A DNA stretch of 49,738 nt, taken from NCBI GenBank assembly GCA_015056105.1, contig SVGX01000004.1, positions 1-49,738 on the forward strand. The letters are read 5' to 3'. The first letter of the stretch is position 1; each line of letters starts with the position of its first letter. This DNA is from Clostridiales bacterium. GTDB taxonomy: Bacteria; Bacillota; Clostridia; Christensenellales; CAG-138. The notes under the pieces were generated by a model. The model searched no databases, was not told where the DNA came from, and saw only the letters and a list, made by a program, of their open reading frames with translations. Positions 7,403 through 15,360 of this stretch are shown piece by piece. A program made the position numbers and the translations under genes.

Positions 7403-7840
7403 ATGAGAAAACGGAACATTTTGATCGCTGTGCTTTGCTGCGTATTGGTTTTTTCGGCGTTTCCCGGTAAAGGTGAAGCGGCGCCGCAAAGGGAGTGCGT
7501 GCAGCAATACCAATCGGCCCGCATAGGCTTTGCGACCGGAAACGGGGAAGAGGGATGCAATGCTTACGACATGGTGTTTGACGCAGTGGCGAAGTTTTGT
7601 GCATACTACAATTCTCTTTCCGGCGGCAGCTTTGGCGAGGTGATGAGCTGCGGCATTGACAGCGGAACAGAGCTTCGCATCAACCTCAGCACAGACCGCC
7701 TGCTGACCGCAAAGGAGGCTGCCCAATTTGAAAAGCACAGCGTTCAGGTACTGTATGACATGATCGCAGCCATTGAAAAGAACGTGCCCCTTGCGGAAAA
7801 TGTTATGATTTGTGTGAAGACGTATTATCCTGCGGCGTAA
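7403..7840 (+). CDS. Secreted protein of unknown function
   Basis: A 145-aa protein with a cleavable signal peptide (basic MRKRN, hydrophobic core to about residue 20, likely cleavage near GEAAPQ around 25-27). The mature part has several Cys (REC, EEGCNAYD, AKFCAYYN, VMSCG, MICVK), which could form disulfides outside the cell. No family recognised. AAGGAGG lies 6-7 nt before ATG 7403. It has its own promoter and a strong terminator, so it is transcribed alone. The stretch LLTAKEAAQFEKHSVQVLYD is predicted helical. Function not assigned. Confidence 0.75.
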   Translation: MRKRNILIAVLCCVLVFSAFPGKGEAAPQRECVQQYQSARIGFATGNGEEGCNAYDMVFDAVAKFCAYYNSLSGGSFGEVMSCGIDSGTELRINLSTDRLLTAKEAAQFEKHSVQVLYDMIAAIEKNVPLAENVMICVKTYYPAA

Positions 7841-7850
7841 TAGAGGAAAG

Positions 7851-7882
7851 AAAAACCGCCCCGAAAAATCGGGGCGGTTTTT
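7851..7882. terminator. Bidirectional intrinsic terminator
   Basis: AAAAACCGCCCCGA and TCGGGGCGGTTTTT are perfectly complementary around a short A-rich loop, with A and T runs on the two sides. Ends the secreted-protein gene and the convergent lipoprotein gene. Confidence 0.9.
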
Positions 7883-7916
7883 GATTTGCCTGTCTTAGAG
7901 GGTCGGAGCGCAGCCC

Positions 7917-9317
7917 TTATTTGAAGGAGGTGCCGCCGCCCTTTTCGATGCTGGTCAGGTACTTGGCGGAAATGAGACCATCGGCATCAAACTCGTGATG
8001 GATGTTGTATTCCGGGGAAATGTACACGTTGACGGAGGAGATGGCGGTGCCGGTGTCGGTGAGCGTCTGCCATTCTTCCTTGACACGGCTGATGTTGTTG
8101 GGAAGATAGATGTACTCGCCGTCGATCATGTAGTTGGTGTCCGCAAGGGGCAGGTCGCTGCTTTCGCAGGGGAAGACCGCCGGGTCGGACATATCGATAC
8201 GGTTCAGGTAGGGAATCCCATCACCGTCATACATGACGAAATAGAGGTAGCAGCCATCGAGGATGGGCTGATAGGAAGGAACATAGGTGATGTTGACATC
8301 CGCATCATGGGCGATGTTGTAAAGGTGCAGCGATTCATCATCCGCATCATCCTGGAAGACGATCCAGTTTTCGCAGATGAAATAGGGATAGTAGAGCTCA
8401 CGGTTTACTACGGTGGTCAGATCATTGCCGTCCATATCCGTGGAAACGAAGTGATAATCCGCATCGGTGAAGTACAGGCGGCCGTTATAGATCTGCAGAT
8501 AGTCGCAGGCGCCGTCATAAAGGACTTCCACATCGCCGCCCGCAAGGGGAACACGGCAGATGGCGCTGTAATCCCGAACGTAGTAGAGGTGATCCCCTTC
8601 GATGCAGAGATAATTCGCAATGCCGCTTGCATCAAGATCGGTGACCTCGCCGAAGGAGGGGAAGTCGCCCTTCATGGTGAAAGCGGTGGCGCCGAGGGAG
8701 CCGCTAAGGGTAACGCTGTGGGAAAGACCGTACAGCACATCATCCTTGACGATGTAGCCGCCGCCTGCCATGAAGGTGCTCATGGCGGTGGTCTCCTGCT
8801 CGGAGAAGTTGGGTGCATAGGTGCGCCAGGGGTTGTTCAGGATGGCATCCGGCATTTCTTCCTGATTGACGAGGGTGAAGACGGAACCGTCCGCCACGGT
8901 GACGGTCAAAAGTCCCTCATCGGTAACAGCGGCTTTGGCTTCCTGATCGCCAAAGGTGAAGGTGGCGCTTTCGCCGCTGCCGCTCCAGCTGCTCTTGAAG
9001 AGCTCGTCAAAATAAACGCAGGTCACGGTGCCGTCCGCAGCAAAGCCGCAGGAGAGGGTATGATCCGCAGGGCCAAAGATGTCGGTGAGGAAATCGCCTT
9101 CATATTCGGAACCGTCAACGGCCATCTTGGTAACCACCCAAAAACCGGAATCGATGGTGACGGTGGGTTCGGGTTTGGGCGCGGCAGTCGGTGCGGCGGT
9201 CATAGAAGGGGGAGCGGGCAGTTTGGTTGAAACGGGATCTTCTGGGTTCTTGCCGCAGCCTGCAAACAGGGAAACCGCAAGAAGCACGCAAAGAAGCGCA
9301 GCAAGATATTGTTTCAT
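7917..9317 (-). CDS. Lipoprotein with lipocalin-like and DUF5050-like propeller regions
   Basis: A 466-aa predicted surface lipoprotein. Lipobox LFAGC puts the acylated Cys at residue 21, followed by a Pro/Ala/Thr linker (25-52). Residues about 55-155 form a beta-rich domain starting GFWVVTKMAVDGSEY, reminiscent of lipocalin-like folds. From about 190 to 460, repeats of the type DHLYYVRDYSAICRVPLAGG and GRLYFTDADYHFVSTDMDG look like DUF5050/YWTD-style blades, a beta-propeller likely to bind a ligand. ATG 9317 has GGAGGT upstream; the frame extends to 9380 without a signal. Monocistronic, with the terminator at 7851-7882. Ligand unknown. Confidence 0.82.
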   Translation of the reverse strand: MKQYLAALLCVLLAVSLFAGCGKNPEDPVSTKLPAPPSMTAAPTAAPKPEPTVTIDSGFWVVTKMAVDGSEYEGDFLTDIFGPADHTLSCGFAADGTVTCVYFDELFKSSWSGSGESATFTFGDQEAKAAVTDEGLLTVTVADGSVFTLVNQEEMPDAILNNPWRTYAPNFSEQETTAMSTFMAGGGYIVKDDVLYGLSHSVTLSGSLGATAFTMKGDFPSFGEVTDLDASGIANYLCIEGDHLYYVRDYSAICRVPLAGGDVEVLYDGACDYLQIYNGRLYFTDADYHFVSTDMDGNDLTTVVNRELYYPYFICENWIVFQDDADDESLHLYNIAHDADVNITYVPSYQPILDGCYLYFVMYDGDGIPYLNRIDMSDPAVFPCESSDLPLADTNYMIDGEYIYLPNNISRVKEEWQTLTDTGTAISSVNVYISPEYNIHHEFDADGLISAKYLTSIEKGGGTSFK

Positions 9318-9521
9318 GTTTATACCTCCGGAACAGGATATTTCAAGCCGGAAAACGCATGTTTTGCCGGTATGAGACAAGGGGAAAGTATGATGCCATA
9401 TTACTGATGGCAGAGCGTTTTTGTAAAGAGTATTCTATCAAAAGAAATGGGGGTAATTCAACATTTCTAACCAAAATTCACGTTAGCAGACAGTTTTTAT
9501 GGAACGGAGATTTCTATGTGT

Positions 9522-9553
9522 AAAAAATGCCGCCCCGATGTTTCGGAGCGGCG
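9522..9553 (-). terminator. Intrinsic terminator of the pepF operon
   Basis: On the minus strand GCCGCTCCGA / TCGGGGCGGC (one G-U pair) is followed by ATTTTTT. Located 20 nt after the small acidic protein gene. Confidence 0.85.
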
Positions 9554-9572
9554 TTGGTGTTGGCGCTTGCTG

Positions 9573-9893
9573 TTACTCCCAATCGATGGCATCCACGGAG
9601 GCGAGGTATTCTTCCGTGAAGTCGAGGTAGTCCTCCGCAAGGCGCATGCAGTACATCTTATACTGCGGGTAGGCTTTCTGCAGCCTGGCGAAGATGAGTT
9701 CATAGGCGTCATCGTCATCGTAGACTTCGCCTTCGTTGGCGCCGGAGGACTGCATGTATTCCTCATCATAGGAAAGCATGGCGTCCACGATCTCGGGCAG
9801 TTCCCCTTCCTTCAGGAAGTCAAAGTCGCCCTCGGCGGTGAACTTGTTGAGGATATAGGCGCGCAGTTCCTGTACATCGATCCCTTCGTACAT
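9573..9893 (-). CDS. Small acidic protein of unknown function, downstream of pepF
   Basis: A 106-aa very acidic, soluble protein rich in Asp, Glu and Tyr (EGEVYDDDDAYELIF, AEDYLDFTEEYLASVDAIDW). It is predicted mainly helical, with no signal peptide or membrane segment and no family recognised. Start choice: two ATGs lie 6 nt apart. AAAGGAG is only 1-2 nt from the upstream one (9899) and 7 nt from the one at 9893, so 9893 is preferred and the protein begins MYEGID. It lies 37 nt after pepF on the same strand and shares its terminator, so the two are probably cotranscribed. It may be an accessory to peptide metabolism, but nothing in the sequence proves this. Confidence 0.7.
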   Translation of the reverse strand: MYEGIDVQELRAYILNKFTAEGDFDFLKEGELPEIVDAMLSYDEEYMQSSGANEGEVYDDDDAYELIFARLQKAYPQYKMYCMRLAEDYLDFTEEYLASVDAIDWE

Positions 9894-9930
9894 GGTCATT
9901 CTCCTTTATGATTGATAATTTTGTTTTTGT

Positions 9931-11718
9931 TCAGATATCCGCAAGAAGGGCTTCAAGCTCTTCAAGGGAAGCGGCAAACACATCAAGGGCACTCCTGACG
10001 GCTTCGGGCTTTGTCAGATCCACGCCCGCCACCTTCAGCTCATCGAGGGGATACCGGCTGCCGCCGAGGGTGAGAAAACGGAGATAATCGGAAGCGTCGC
10101 CGGTTTTAAGGATGTTGTTCACGATGGCCACGGCGCTGGAGAAGCCGGTGGCGTACTGATACACATAGAAGGCGTTGTAGAAATGGGGAATGTAGGACCA
10201 CTCCACCTCGATGGGCTCGCTGGGGTTCACGCCTGCATAATAGAGGGTGACAAGATCCTTGTAGACCTTGTTGAGGGCTTCCGCGGTGAGGGGGATGCCT
10301 GCCTGTTCCATCTCGTGGGCGGTGCGCTCGAATTCGGCGAAGAGGGTCTGGCGGAATACGGTGGTGCGGAAGCCTTCCAGGAAGTGGTTGAGGATGTAGG
10401 CTTTGCGGGCCTTGTCCTGCTCCGTTTTGAGAAGGTGCATGGTCATGAGCACTTCGTTGACGGTGGAAGCCACTTCCGCCACAAGGATGTGGTAGTTGTG
10501 GTTCGGATAATCCTGCGCTTCGCTGGAAAGGTAGGAATGCATGGCATGGCCGAGCTCATGTGCCACGGTGAAGGCATCGTTCAGGGTATCGGTGTAGTTC
10601 AGAAGCACATAGGGATGCACGCCATGTACGCCGCAGGAGAAGGCGCCGGTGGTCTTGCCCTTGTTCTCGTAAACATCCATCCAGTTTTCCCGATAGGCTT
10701 TGTCGAGAAGCTTGCCGTATTCCTCGCCGAGGGGCTTAGTGGCTTCCTTCACAAGGGCTTTCGCTTCTTCAAAGGAAACGGGATAATCCACGCTCTCCAG
10801 CATGGGGACATAAAGATCGTACATATTGAGCTCATCAAGGCCAAGCACCTTTTTGCGCAGGTCAAGGTAGCGGCGCATGGTGGGGAGGCCGCTATGGATG
10901 GCTTCGATGAGGCTTGAATACACGCTGACGGGCACGTTGCTCTGGAACAGGCTGGCGGCGCAGGCGGATTCATGGCTGCGGATATTCGCATAGAAGGTAT
11001 CAAACTTTACATTGCCCGCATACATGGCGGCAAAGGTATTGTTGTAGCGCTTGAATTCGCCGAAATATTTCTCGAAGGCCTCCTTGCGCACCCGCTGATC
11101 GCGGCTTTCGCGGAACACGCTGAAATTGCCGTGGGTAAGCTGCACATCGTTTCCCGCTTCATCCTTCACGGTGGGGAAGGTCATATCCACATTGTGGAGC
11201 ATGGTGAAGCTGTTGTCCGGAGACTGGGCGGCATCGCTGAGCTGGGCAAGCAGCTGCTCGCGGGCAGCATCGAGGGTATGGGCGCGGGAACGGGTGATAT
11301 CATCCACCATATGACGATAGGTGGCAAGACCTTCCGTTTCCATGAAGGAAGCAAGGGTATCTTCCGGGATGGCTAGCACTTCGGGAACCAGCCAGGCTGT
11401 GGTGGTGTTGAAGTTTACGAGCAGGGACATGCAGCGCGCTTCCATCGCCTGGGCTTCCGGGTCACCGTTGTCGCCGGATTTATAGAGCATGGCGTAAAGA
11501 TAGGTAAGCTCCAGTTTTTCGCCGAGGGTATCGATGGCGCGAAAGGCTTTTTCCAGCTGCGCGGCGCTTTCGCCGAGGGTGCCGCGGAAATCCGCAAGGG
11601 CGGGGATGCCCGCTTCCACCTTTTTAAAGGAAGCTTCCCACGCTTCTTTGTCAGGGAAAATATGGGAAAGATCCCACATAAAGGCGGGGTTCATGTCTTT
11701 GCGCTGTTTGAGTTCCAT
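9931..11718 (-). CDS. pepF: Oligoendopeptidase F (M3 family)
   Basis: A 595-aa cytoplasmic zinc oligopeptidase that cleaves short peptides after uptake; length matches PepF. The motif HELGH is at residues 387-391 with catalytic Glu388, and the distal Glu ligand is in LVAEVASTVNE (Glu415). Other PepF blocks: the start MNPAFMWDLSHIFPDKEAWE, TTGAFSCGVHGVHPYVLLNY, and YIPHFYNAFYVYQYATGFS near the end. ATG 11718 is the only sensible start, although its GGAGG lies about 14 nt upstream, longer than usual. The small acidic protein gene follows in the same operon. Confidence 0.95.
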   Translation of the reverse strand: MELKQRKDMNPAFMWDLSHIFPDKEAWEASFKKVEAGIPALADFRGTLGESAAQLEKAFRAIDTLGEKLELTYLYAMLYKSGDNGDPEAQAMEARCMSLLVNFNTTTAWLVPEVLAIPEDTLASFMETEGLATYRHMVDDITRSRAHTLDAAREQLLAQLSDAAQSPDNSFTMLHNVDMTFPTVKDEAGNDVQLTHGNFSVFRESRDQRVRKEAFEKYFGEFKRYNNTFAAMYAGNVKFDTFYANIRSHESACAASLFQSNVPVSVYSSLIEAIHSGLPTMRRYLDLRKKVLGLDELNMYDLYVPMLESVDYPVSFEEAKALVKEATKPLGEEYGKLLDKAYRENWMDVYENKGKTTGAFSCGVHGVHPYVLLNYTDTLNDAFTVAHELGHAMHSYLSSEAQDYPNHNYHILVAEVASTVNEVLMTMHLLKTEQDKARKAYILNHFLEGFRTTVFRQTLFAEFERTAHEMEQAGIPLTAEALNKVYKDLVTLYYAGVNPSEPIEVEWSYIPHFYNAFYVYQYATGFSSAVAIVNNILKTGDASDYLRFLTLGGSRYPLDELKVAGVDLTKPEAVRSALDVFAASLEELEALLADI

Positions 11719-11765
11719 AGGCTTTGAAATTTCCTCCTTATAGAAAAGATTGGATCGGATATGGA

Positions 11766-12866
11766 TCAGGCTTCGGGAGTATCATCTTCCCGGAATACGG
11801 GGGTGGGCGCTTCCGTTTCTACGTTTATCGCCACATCCATGGCTATATCGACGGAAGGATCGGCCTGAACGGGTGCGGACTGCGGCACAAAGGGCGGGAA
11901 GGAAGTGCCTTCAAGCCGGGCACGGGCATCGAAGTAAAGCACCGTGGCGATGGCGGGCTGGTACAGGGCCAGGAAGATGATCAGCCCGAGATAAAGAACG
12001 GTGACAAGGCTGATGGCAACGGCTGCCGCGGCGGCGGGCAGCAGCTCGCTGACGGCGACGACGGCGCCGAAAAGGAGTGCTGCTACGATGACGGCGCCGT
12101 TGATGATGAACATGCAGCCGACGACCCGGCCGAACCGCTTCCACACGAGCCTGATGCTGCGGCCCACGGCGGCAAAGTTTTTAAGGGGCTCATTTACCGC
12201 CACGGGGAATACGAAAAGCAGCAGGGAGCTTGCGACAACGGTGACGGCAAGCACGAGAAGATAGATAAATACAAAAGCGATAACGGCGCCGACGCCGAGG
12301 GAAGCACTTTCGCCCACAACGGCAAAAACGGAGCCGAACAGGACGAAGACCGTCATCACGCCGGTCAGAAGGCCCGTAACAAGGCTGACGGCGAAATTGA
12401 TGCCCCAGGCGGAAAGCAGATTGCAGAGGGTAGTGGTAAAAAAGCGCTTTAAGCTGTATTTGCTGCGGCGCAGCATTTGCCCGAGGGAACTTGCCCGCCC
12501 ATAAACACGGGCTGTCATTTCCCCGTAGACGGTACCCGAAACGATGGGTACGAACAGCAGCGAAAGAGCGAGGGCGGCGAGCATAACAAGGAACATGCCG
12601 CCGAGCAGGCCGGCGATAAAGGAAAGCACATCGCCGCCGGAAGCGGAGAAGGAAGAGGAGAAACCGTTGGAAGTGCCTTCAAGGGAAAACCCCGCAAGAA
12701 CGATGGCAAGGGTGCCGGGCAGCGGAAGGAGCAGCGCGAAAAGCAAGTACAGCACATGATACCCGGCAAGCGCACCGAGACGGCGGCGGACAAGCTGATT
12801 CGCGATGCCGAAGACGCCGCGCAGGGTCAGCGGGCGGATCACGATGGGGGGATAGGTTTTGAGCAT
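11766..12866 (-). CDS. Multi-pass membrane protein of unknown function
   Basis: A 366-aa integral membrane protein with about six to eight hydrophobic spans between residues 25 and 310 (for example VLYLLFALLLPLPGTLAIVL, GLLGGMFLVMLAALALSLLF, AVIAFVFIYLLVLAVTVVAS). A Gly/Ser-rich loop lies near 70-85. An acidic and proline-rich cytoplasmic tail follows (FPPFVPQSAPVQADPSVD). The central R-x-S-x-R-L-V-W-K-R region resembles YesL/DUF975-like or GDPD-membrane-domain proteins only loosely, so no function is given. ATG 12866 is preferred to GTG 12875 because GTG lies inside the AGGAGGTGG ribosome-binding site. Starts 47 nt upstream of pepF on the same strand, so it could be cotranscribed with it. 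Confidence 0.75.
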   Translation of the reverse strand: MLKTYPPIVIRPLTLRGVFGIANQLVRRRLGALAGYHVLYLLFALLLPLPGTLAIVLAGFSLEGTSNGFSSSFSASGGDVLSFIAGLLGGMFLVMLAALALSLLFVPIVSGTVYGEMTARVYGRASSLGQMLRRSKYSLKRFFTTTLCNLLSAWGINFAVSLVTGLLTGVMTVFVLFGSVFAVVGESASLGVGAVIAFVFIYLLVLAVTVVASSLLLFVFPVAVNEPLKNFAAVGRSIRLVWKRFGRVVGCMFIINGAVIVAALLFGAVVAVSELLPAAAAAVAISLVTVLYLGLIIFLALYQPAIATVLYFDARARLEGTSFPPFVPQSAPVQADPSVDIAMDVAINVETEAPTPVFREDDTPEA

Positions 12867-12901
12867 AAGCGCCACCTCCTGAAAGATAAATTGTCATTTA
12901 C

Positions 12902-12910
12902 AGTATACCA
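12902..12910 (-). promoter_or_regulatory. Extended -10 promoter for the membrane protein gene
   Basis: On the minus strand TGGTATACT (12910-12902), with no good -35, about 36 nt before the start codon. The context TTTTTTCGTGGTAT is shared with the HAD hydrolase promoter. Confidence 0.5.
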
Positions 12911-13002
12911 CGAAAAAAGGAAAACACGCTACGCTTCCCGGGGAAAAACCCATGGCAAGGGGATGAAGATACTGTGGCAAACCGTGCCGTACTTTGCATG
13001 GA

Positions 13003-13017
13003 TGCACATTTCGTGCA
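13003..13017. promoter_or_regulatory. Inverted repeat upstream of the phage-cassette promoter
   Basis: TGCAC-ATTTC-GTGCA, 5-bp arms, ending 13 nt before the -35 hexamer of the cassette promoter. A possible activator or repressor site; weak by itself. Confidence 0.3.
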
Positions 13018-13029
13018 CAAAATCCGCAC

Positions 13030-13058
13030 TTGATAGCAAACAAATGTTCTGCTAAAAT
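13030..13058 (+). promoter_or_regulatory. Promoter of the phage-like cassette
   Basis: TTGATA (13030-13035), exactly 17 nt, TAAAAT (13053-13058) with TGC making an extended -10. Predicted start near 13065, about 115 nt before the first structural gene. It is of housekeeping type, with no sign of a dedicated phage sigma factor. Confidence 0.7.
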
Positions 13059-13067
13059 GCAGACAGT

Positions 13068-13090
13068 GGATGCGTGGGCAACATGCATCC
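13068..13090 (+). other. Leader hairpin 1 of the phage-like cassette
   Basis: GGATGCGTG / CATGCATCC, a 9-bp stem (one G-U pair) with loop GGCAA, starting about 3 nt after the predicted transcription start and directly before the terminator hairpin. Confidence 0.55.
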
Positions 13091-13092
13091 CG

Positions 13093-13127
13093 GCCGTTTA
13101 AGAAAAGCAAGCGGCTTTTTTATTTTT
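13093..13127 (+). terminator. Leader terminator between cassette promoter and first gene
   Basis: GCCGTTT / AAGCGGC stem (one G-U pair) with a 9-nt loop, followed by TTTTTTATTTTT. It should end most transcripts after about 60 nt unless overridden. It cannot serve the minus-strand neighbour, whose promoter points away. Confidence 0.65.
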
Positions 13128-13132
13128 TGGCA

Positions 13133-13167
13133 GCGCCGGCCGGAACGGCGCAGCGCACGAAAGTGCG
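13133..13167 (+). other. Leader hairpins 2 and 3 before the first cassette gene
   Basis: GCGCC (13133-13137) pairs with GGCGC (13147-13151). CGCAC-GAAA-GTGCG (13154-13167) then forms a GNRA-tetraloop hairpin immediately before the AAAGGAGG ribosome-binding site. Confidence 0.5.
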
Positions 13168-13179
13168 AAAGGAGGATAG

Positions 13180-13734
13180 ATGAACAAATCTGTACGAAAG
13201 CCCCTCAAGGAGGCGTTCGAGGAGAGGATGGCCCTTGAAGGCGCCGTGAAAAAGGTGCGGGAGGAGTACGAGAACAGCCCCGAATACCGCATCGGCTGTG
13301 AGCTCATTGACGGTCTGACGGAGGAGCTTGGCATTTCCGCCGAGCAGGCGGCGGAGATGCTTTCCGCCAAGGTACGCCCGAGCGGCGTGGATGTGCTTTC
13401 AAGCCGCGCGGCAGCCACCCTTGGTGAGATGGAGAAGCAGGGCGCGCTCAAGCGCCCCGCGAAAGCGTACCTTGAGGAAGCCGCTTTTGAAGCGCTGCTC
13501 AAAGAGCTGCCCGCGGCGGCAGCCATCCGTGTGTTTGATGCGGAAAACGCGCTGCAGCAGGCAGGGGCACAGGCGAACAGCGAAAGGGAGCAGGAGATCT
13601 ACGAGATGATCCGCGCCCAGCGGGCACTGCCCCGCCAGATGAAGCCCCAGGCACCCACCGCACAGAGCCCGGACTTCGGCCGCATGAGCAGCGAAGAATT
13701 CGAGCTTTTCAAGAAGCACTACTTTTCCCGCTGA
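13180..13734 (+). CDS. Phage scaffold-like protein preceding the capsid gene
   Basis: A 184-aa, highly helical, charged protein without membrane segments. Position directly before the major capsid gene (34-nt gap), high Glu/Ala/Lys content (AYLEEAAFEALLKELPAAAA, NSEREQEIYEMIRAQRA) and a basic helical C terminus (EEFELFKKHYFSR) are the usual picture for a scaffolding or head-assembly protein. No homolog recognised by sequence, so the role is inferred from position. AAAGGAGG lies just upstream of ATG 13180. It is the first gene of a block running without strand change to 21692; the portal and terminase genes usually expected ahead of it are absent. Confidence 0.65.
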   Translation: MNKSVRKPLKEAFEERMALEGAVKKVREEYENSPEYRIGCELIDGLTEELGISAEQAAEMLSAKVRPSGVDVLSSRAAATLGEMEKQGALKRPAKAYLEEAAFEALLKELPAAAAIRVFDAENALQQAGAQANSEREQEIYEMIRAQRALPRQMKPQAPTAQSPDFGRMSSEEFELFKKHYFSR

Positions 13735-13768
13735 CAAAAAACACTAAGAAAGGAAAGAAAAACAAACT

Positions 13769-14980
13769 ATGGCAAACAACATGACCAACACCACCAACAC
13801 CACTGTACCCGGTACCGGGCTCAATAAGACTTTTTTTGACAGGCAGCTGCTTGAAGGCGCCCGCACCCGCCTTGTGCATGCGGAATACGGCCAGAAGCGC
13901 GTGATCCCCCCGCACAACGGCAAAAGGGTGGAATTCCGCCGATGGAACCTGTTCGATATCGATGAAAACATGTGCGCCCTTTCCGAAGGCGTGACCCCCG
14001 ACGGTCAGACCCTTTCCCAGAGCATCGTGGAAGCGGAGGTAAGCCAGTACGGTGCCTTTGTGGAGGTTTCCGACCTGCTTGAACAGACCGCTTACGAGCA
14101 GGTGCTCAAGGACAGCGCGGAGCTTCTCGGCGAGCAGCTTGGCACCGTTGTGGAATGGGTGACCCGCGACGCCATGTGCTCCGGAAACAACGTGCAGCGC
14201 GCCGGCGGCAAGACCCTCCGCAGCGAGATCGAAGACAGCGACACCCTGACCGTCGATGAGATCCGCAAGGCGGTGCGCACCCTCAAGAAGGCCAAGGCGC
14301 GCCCCTTCGGCGGCAAAAACGGCAGGAAACAGCACTTTATCTGCATCTGTTCTCCCGATGCGACCTACGACCTGCAGAACGACCCCATGTGGCAGGATGT
14401 TTCCAAATATGCCGCCCATGAGCAGCTTTATACCGGTGAGATCGGTATGCTGTTCGGCGTGGTATTCGTGGAATCCACCGAAGCGAAGGTGATCCGCCAG
14501 GCGGTGCTGAGCAAGGTCGTTTCCCATGCCGGCGGCAGCGCAGTTCTGACCGTGGATGTGCTCAGCAAGGAGGGCGCGGCATTCCTCAACAAGGGCGGCG
14601 CAGTCATCAGCATCGGCGATCAGGAATATGCCGTCGCTTCCGCCGATGCGGAAAGCAAGACCATCACCCTTTCGGCGGCGCCCGGCAGCGCTTTTGCGGC
14701 GGGCACCCTTGTTTACAGCACCGAAGCGGGCAAGATGGATGAAACCACCAGGGCTGCGGCGGATGTGCACATGACCCTTGTGTTCGGCAAGGACGCTTAC
14801 GGCACCATCGACCTTTCGAGCGGCGGTGCTGTGACCACCATCATCAAGGGCCGCGGCAGCGCCGGCACCGATGATCCCCTTGACCAGCGTGCCACCGTCG
14901 GCGCGAAGGTGATGGGCTTCACCGCAGCCATCCTCAACGACCTCTGGCTGCTCCGCATCGAACACGGCGTCAGCGCCTGA
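13769..14980 (+). CDS. Major capsid protein, N4-gp56 family
   Basis: A 403-aa phage major head protein of the N4-gp56 (HK97-fold) family. Typical blocks: TFFDRQLLEGARTRLVHAEY near the N terminus, GKRVEFRRWNLFD, LSEGVTPDGQTLSQSIVEAE, VSQYGAFVEVSDLLE, then ICICSPDATYDLQNDPMW, GEIGMLFGVVFVESTEAKV, and at the end GSAGTDDPLDQRATVGAKVM and FTAAILNDLWLLRIEHG. A small beta domain of about 55 residues (roughly 258-315, VDVLSKEGAAFLNKGGAVIS to GTLVYSTEAG) is inserted before the last part and may decorate the outside of the shell. The reading frame is intact with no sign of decay. GGAAAG lies about 13 nt upstream of ATG 13769. A hairpin follows the stop. Confidence 0.9.
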   Translation: MANNMTNTTNTTVPGTGLNKTFFDRQLLEGARTRLVHAEYGQKRVIPPHNGKRVEFRRWNLFDIDENMCALSEGVTPDGQTLSQSIVEAEVSQYGAFVEVSDLLEQTAYEQVLKDSAELLGEQLGTVVEWVTRDAMCSGNNVQRAGGKTLRSEIEDSDTLTVDEIRKAVRTLKKAKARPFGGKNGRKQHFICICSPDATYDLQNDPMWQDVSKYAAHEQLYTGEIGMLFGVVFVESTEAKVIRQAVLSKVVSHAGGSAVLTVDVLSKEGAAFLNKGGAVISIGDQEYAVASADAESKTITLSAAPGSAFAAGTLVYSTEAGKMDETTRAAADVHMTLVFGKDAYGTIDLSSGGAVTTIIKGRGSAGTDDPLDQRATVGAKVMGFTAAILNDLWLLRIEHGVSA

Positions 14981-14995
14981 CGGATATTTTTACGG

Positions 14996-15028
14996 GGGAA
15001 CGGCGGAAAAGCCGTTCCCTTTCCCTTT
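14996..15028 (+). terminator. Hairpin after the capsid gene
   Basis: GGGAACGGC / GCCGTTCCC, perfect 9-bp stem with a 6-nt loop, then TTTCCCTTT. Probably a partial terminator or RNA stabiliser that lets capsid and scaffold be made in excess over the downstream proteins. Confidence 0.6.
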
Positions 15029-15060
15029 GACCGAAAAAGATGATAAGGAGGAAATGAAAC

Positions 15061-15348
15061 ATGAAATACATGACCGACCGTGAGATCGATCAGCTCAGCG
15101 GCGAGGCGGGCGAGCGCCTTCGGAAGGAGAAGAAGGTCAGGATCCGCATTATGCCCCGTGAGGGCGGAACCAATACACCCTGGGAGGGTGGACTGAATGG
15201 CTGGTTTTTCCGCATCCCCCGCGGCATTCCCGTGGAGGTGCCGGAAAGCCTTGCAAAGCTGATCCGCGAAAACGAATGCACGGAGGCGCTTGCGAAGGAG
15301 AGGCTGCAGGAATACCGCGGCGGCCGCGGCAAGCGTCTTCGCGTATAA
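15061..15348 (+). CDS. Small phage protein between capsid and connector genes
   Basis: A 95-aa basic protein. An N-terminal charged helix (about 4-28) is followed by a basic strand KVRIRIMPREGG, then WFFRIPRGIPVEVPESLAKL and a basic tail RGGRGKRLRV. Small proteins with a V-x-V-P-E motif commonly sit between head and connector genes in tailed phages; the exact role is not known to me. AAGGAGG lies 9 nt before ATG 15061 and the next gene starts 12 nt after its stop. Confidence 0.6.
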   Translation: MKYMTDREIDQLSGEAGERLRKEKKVRIRIMPREGGTNTPWEGGLNGWFFRIPRGIPVEVPESLAKLIRENECTEALAKERLQEYRGGRGKRLRV

Positions 15349-15360
15349 GGAGGGGTTCGC

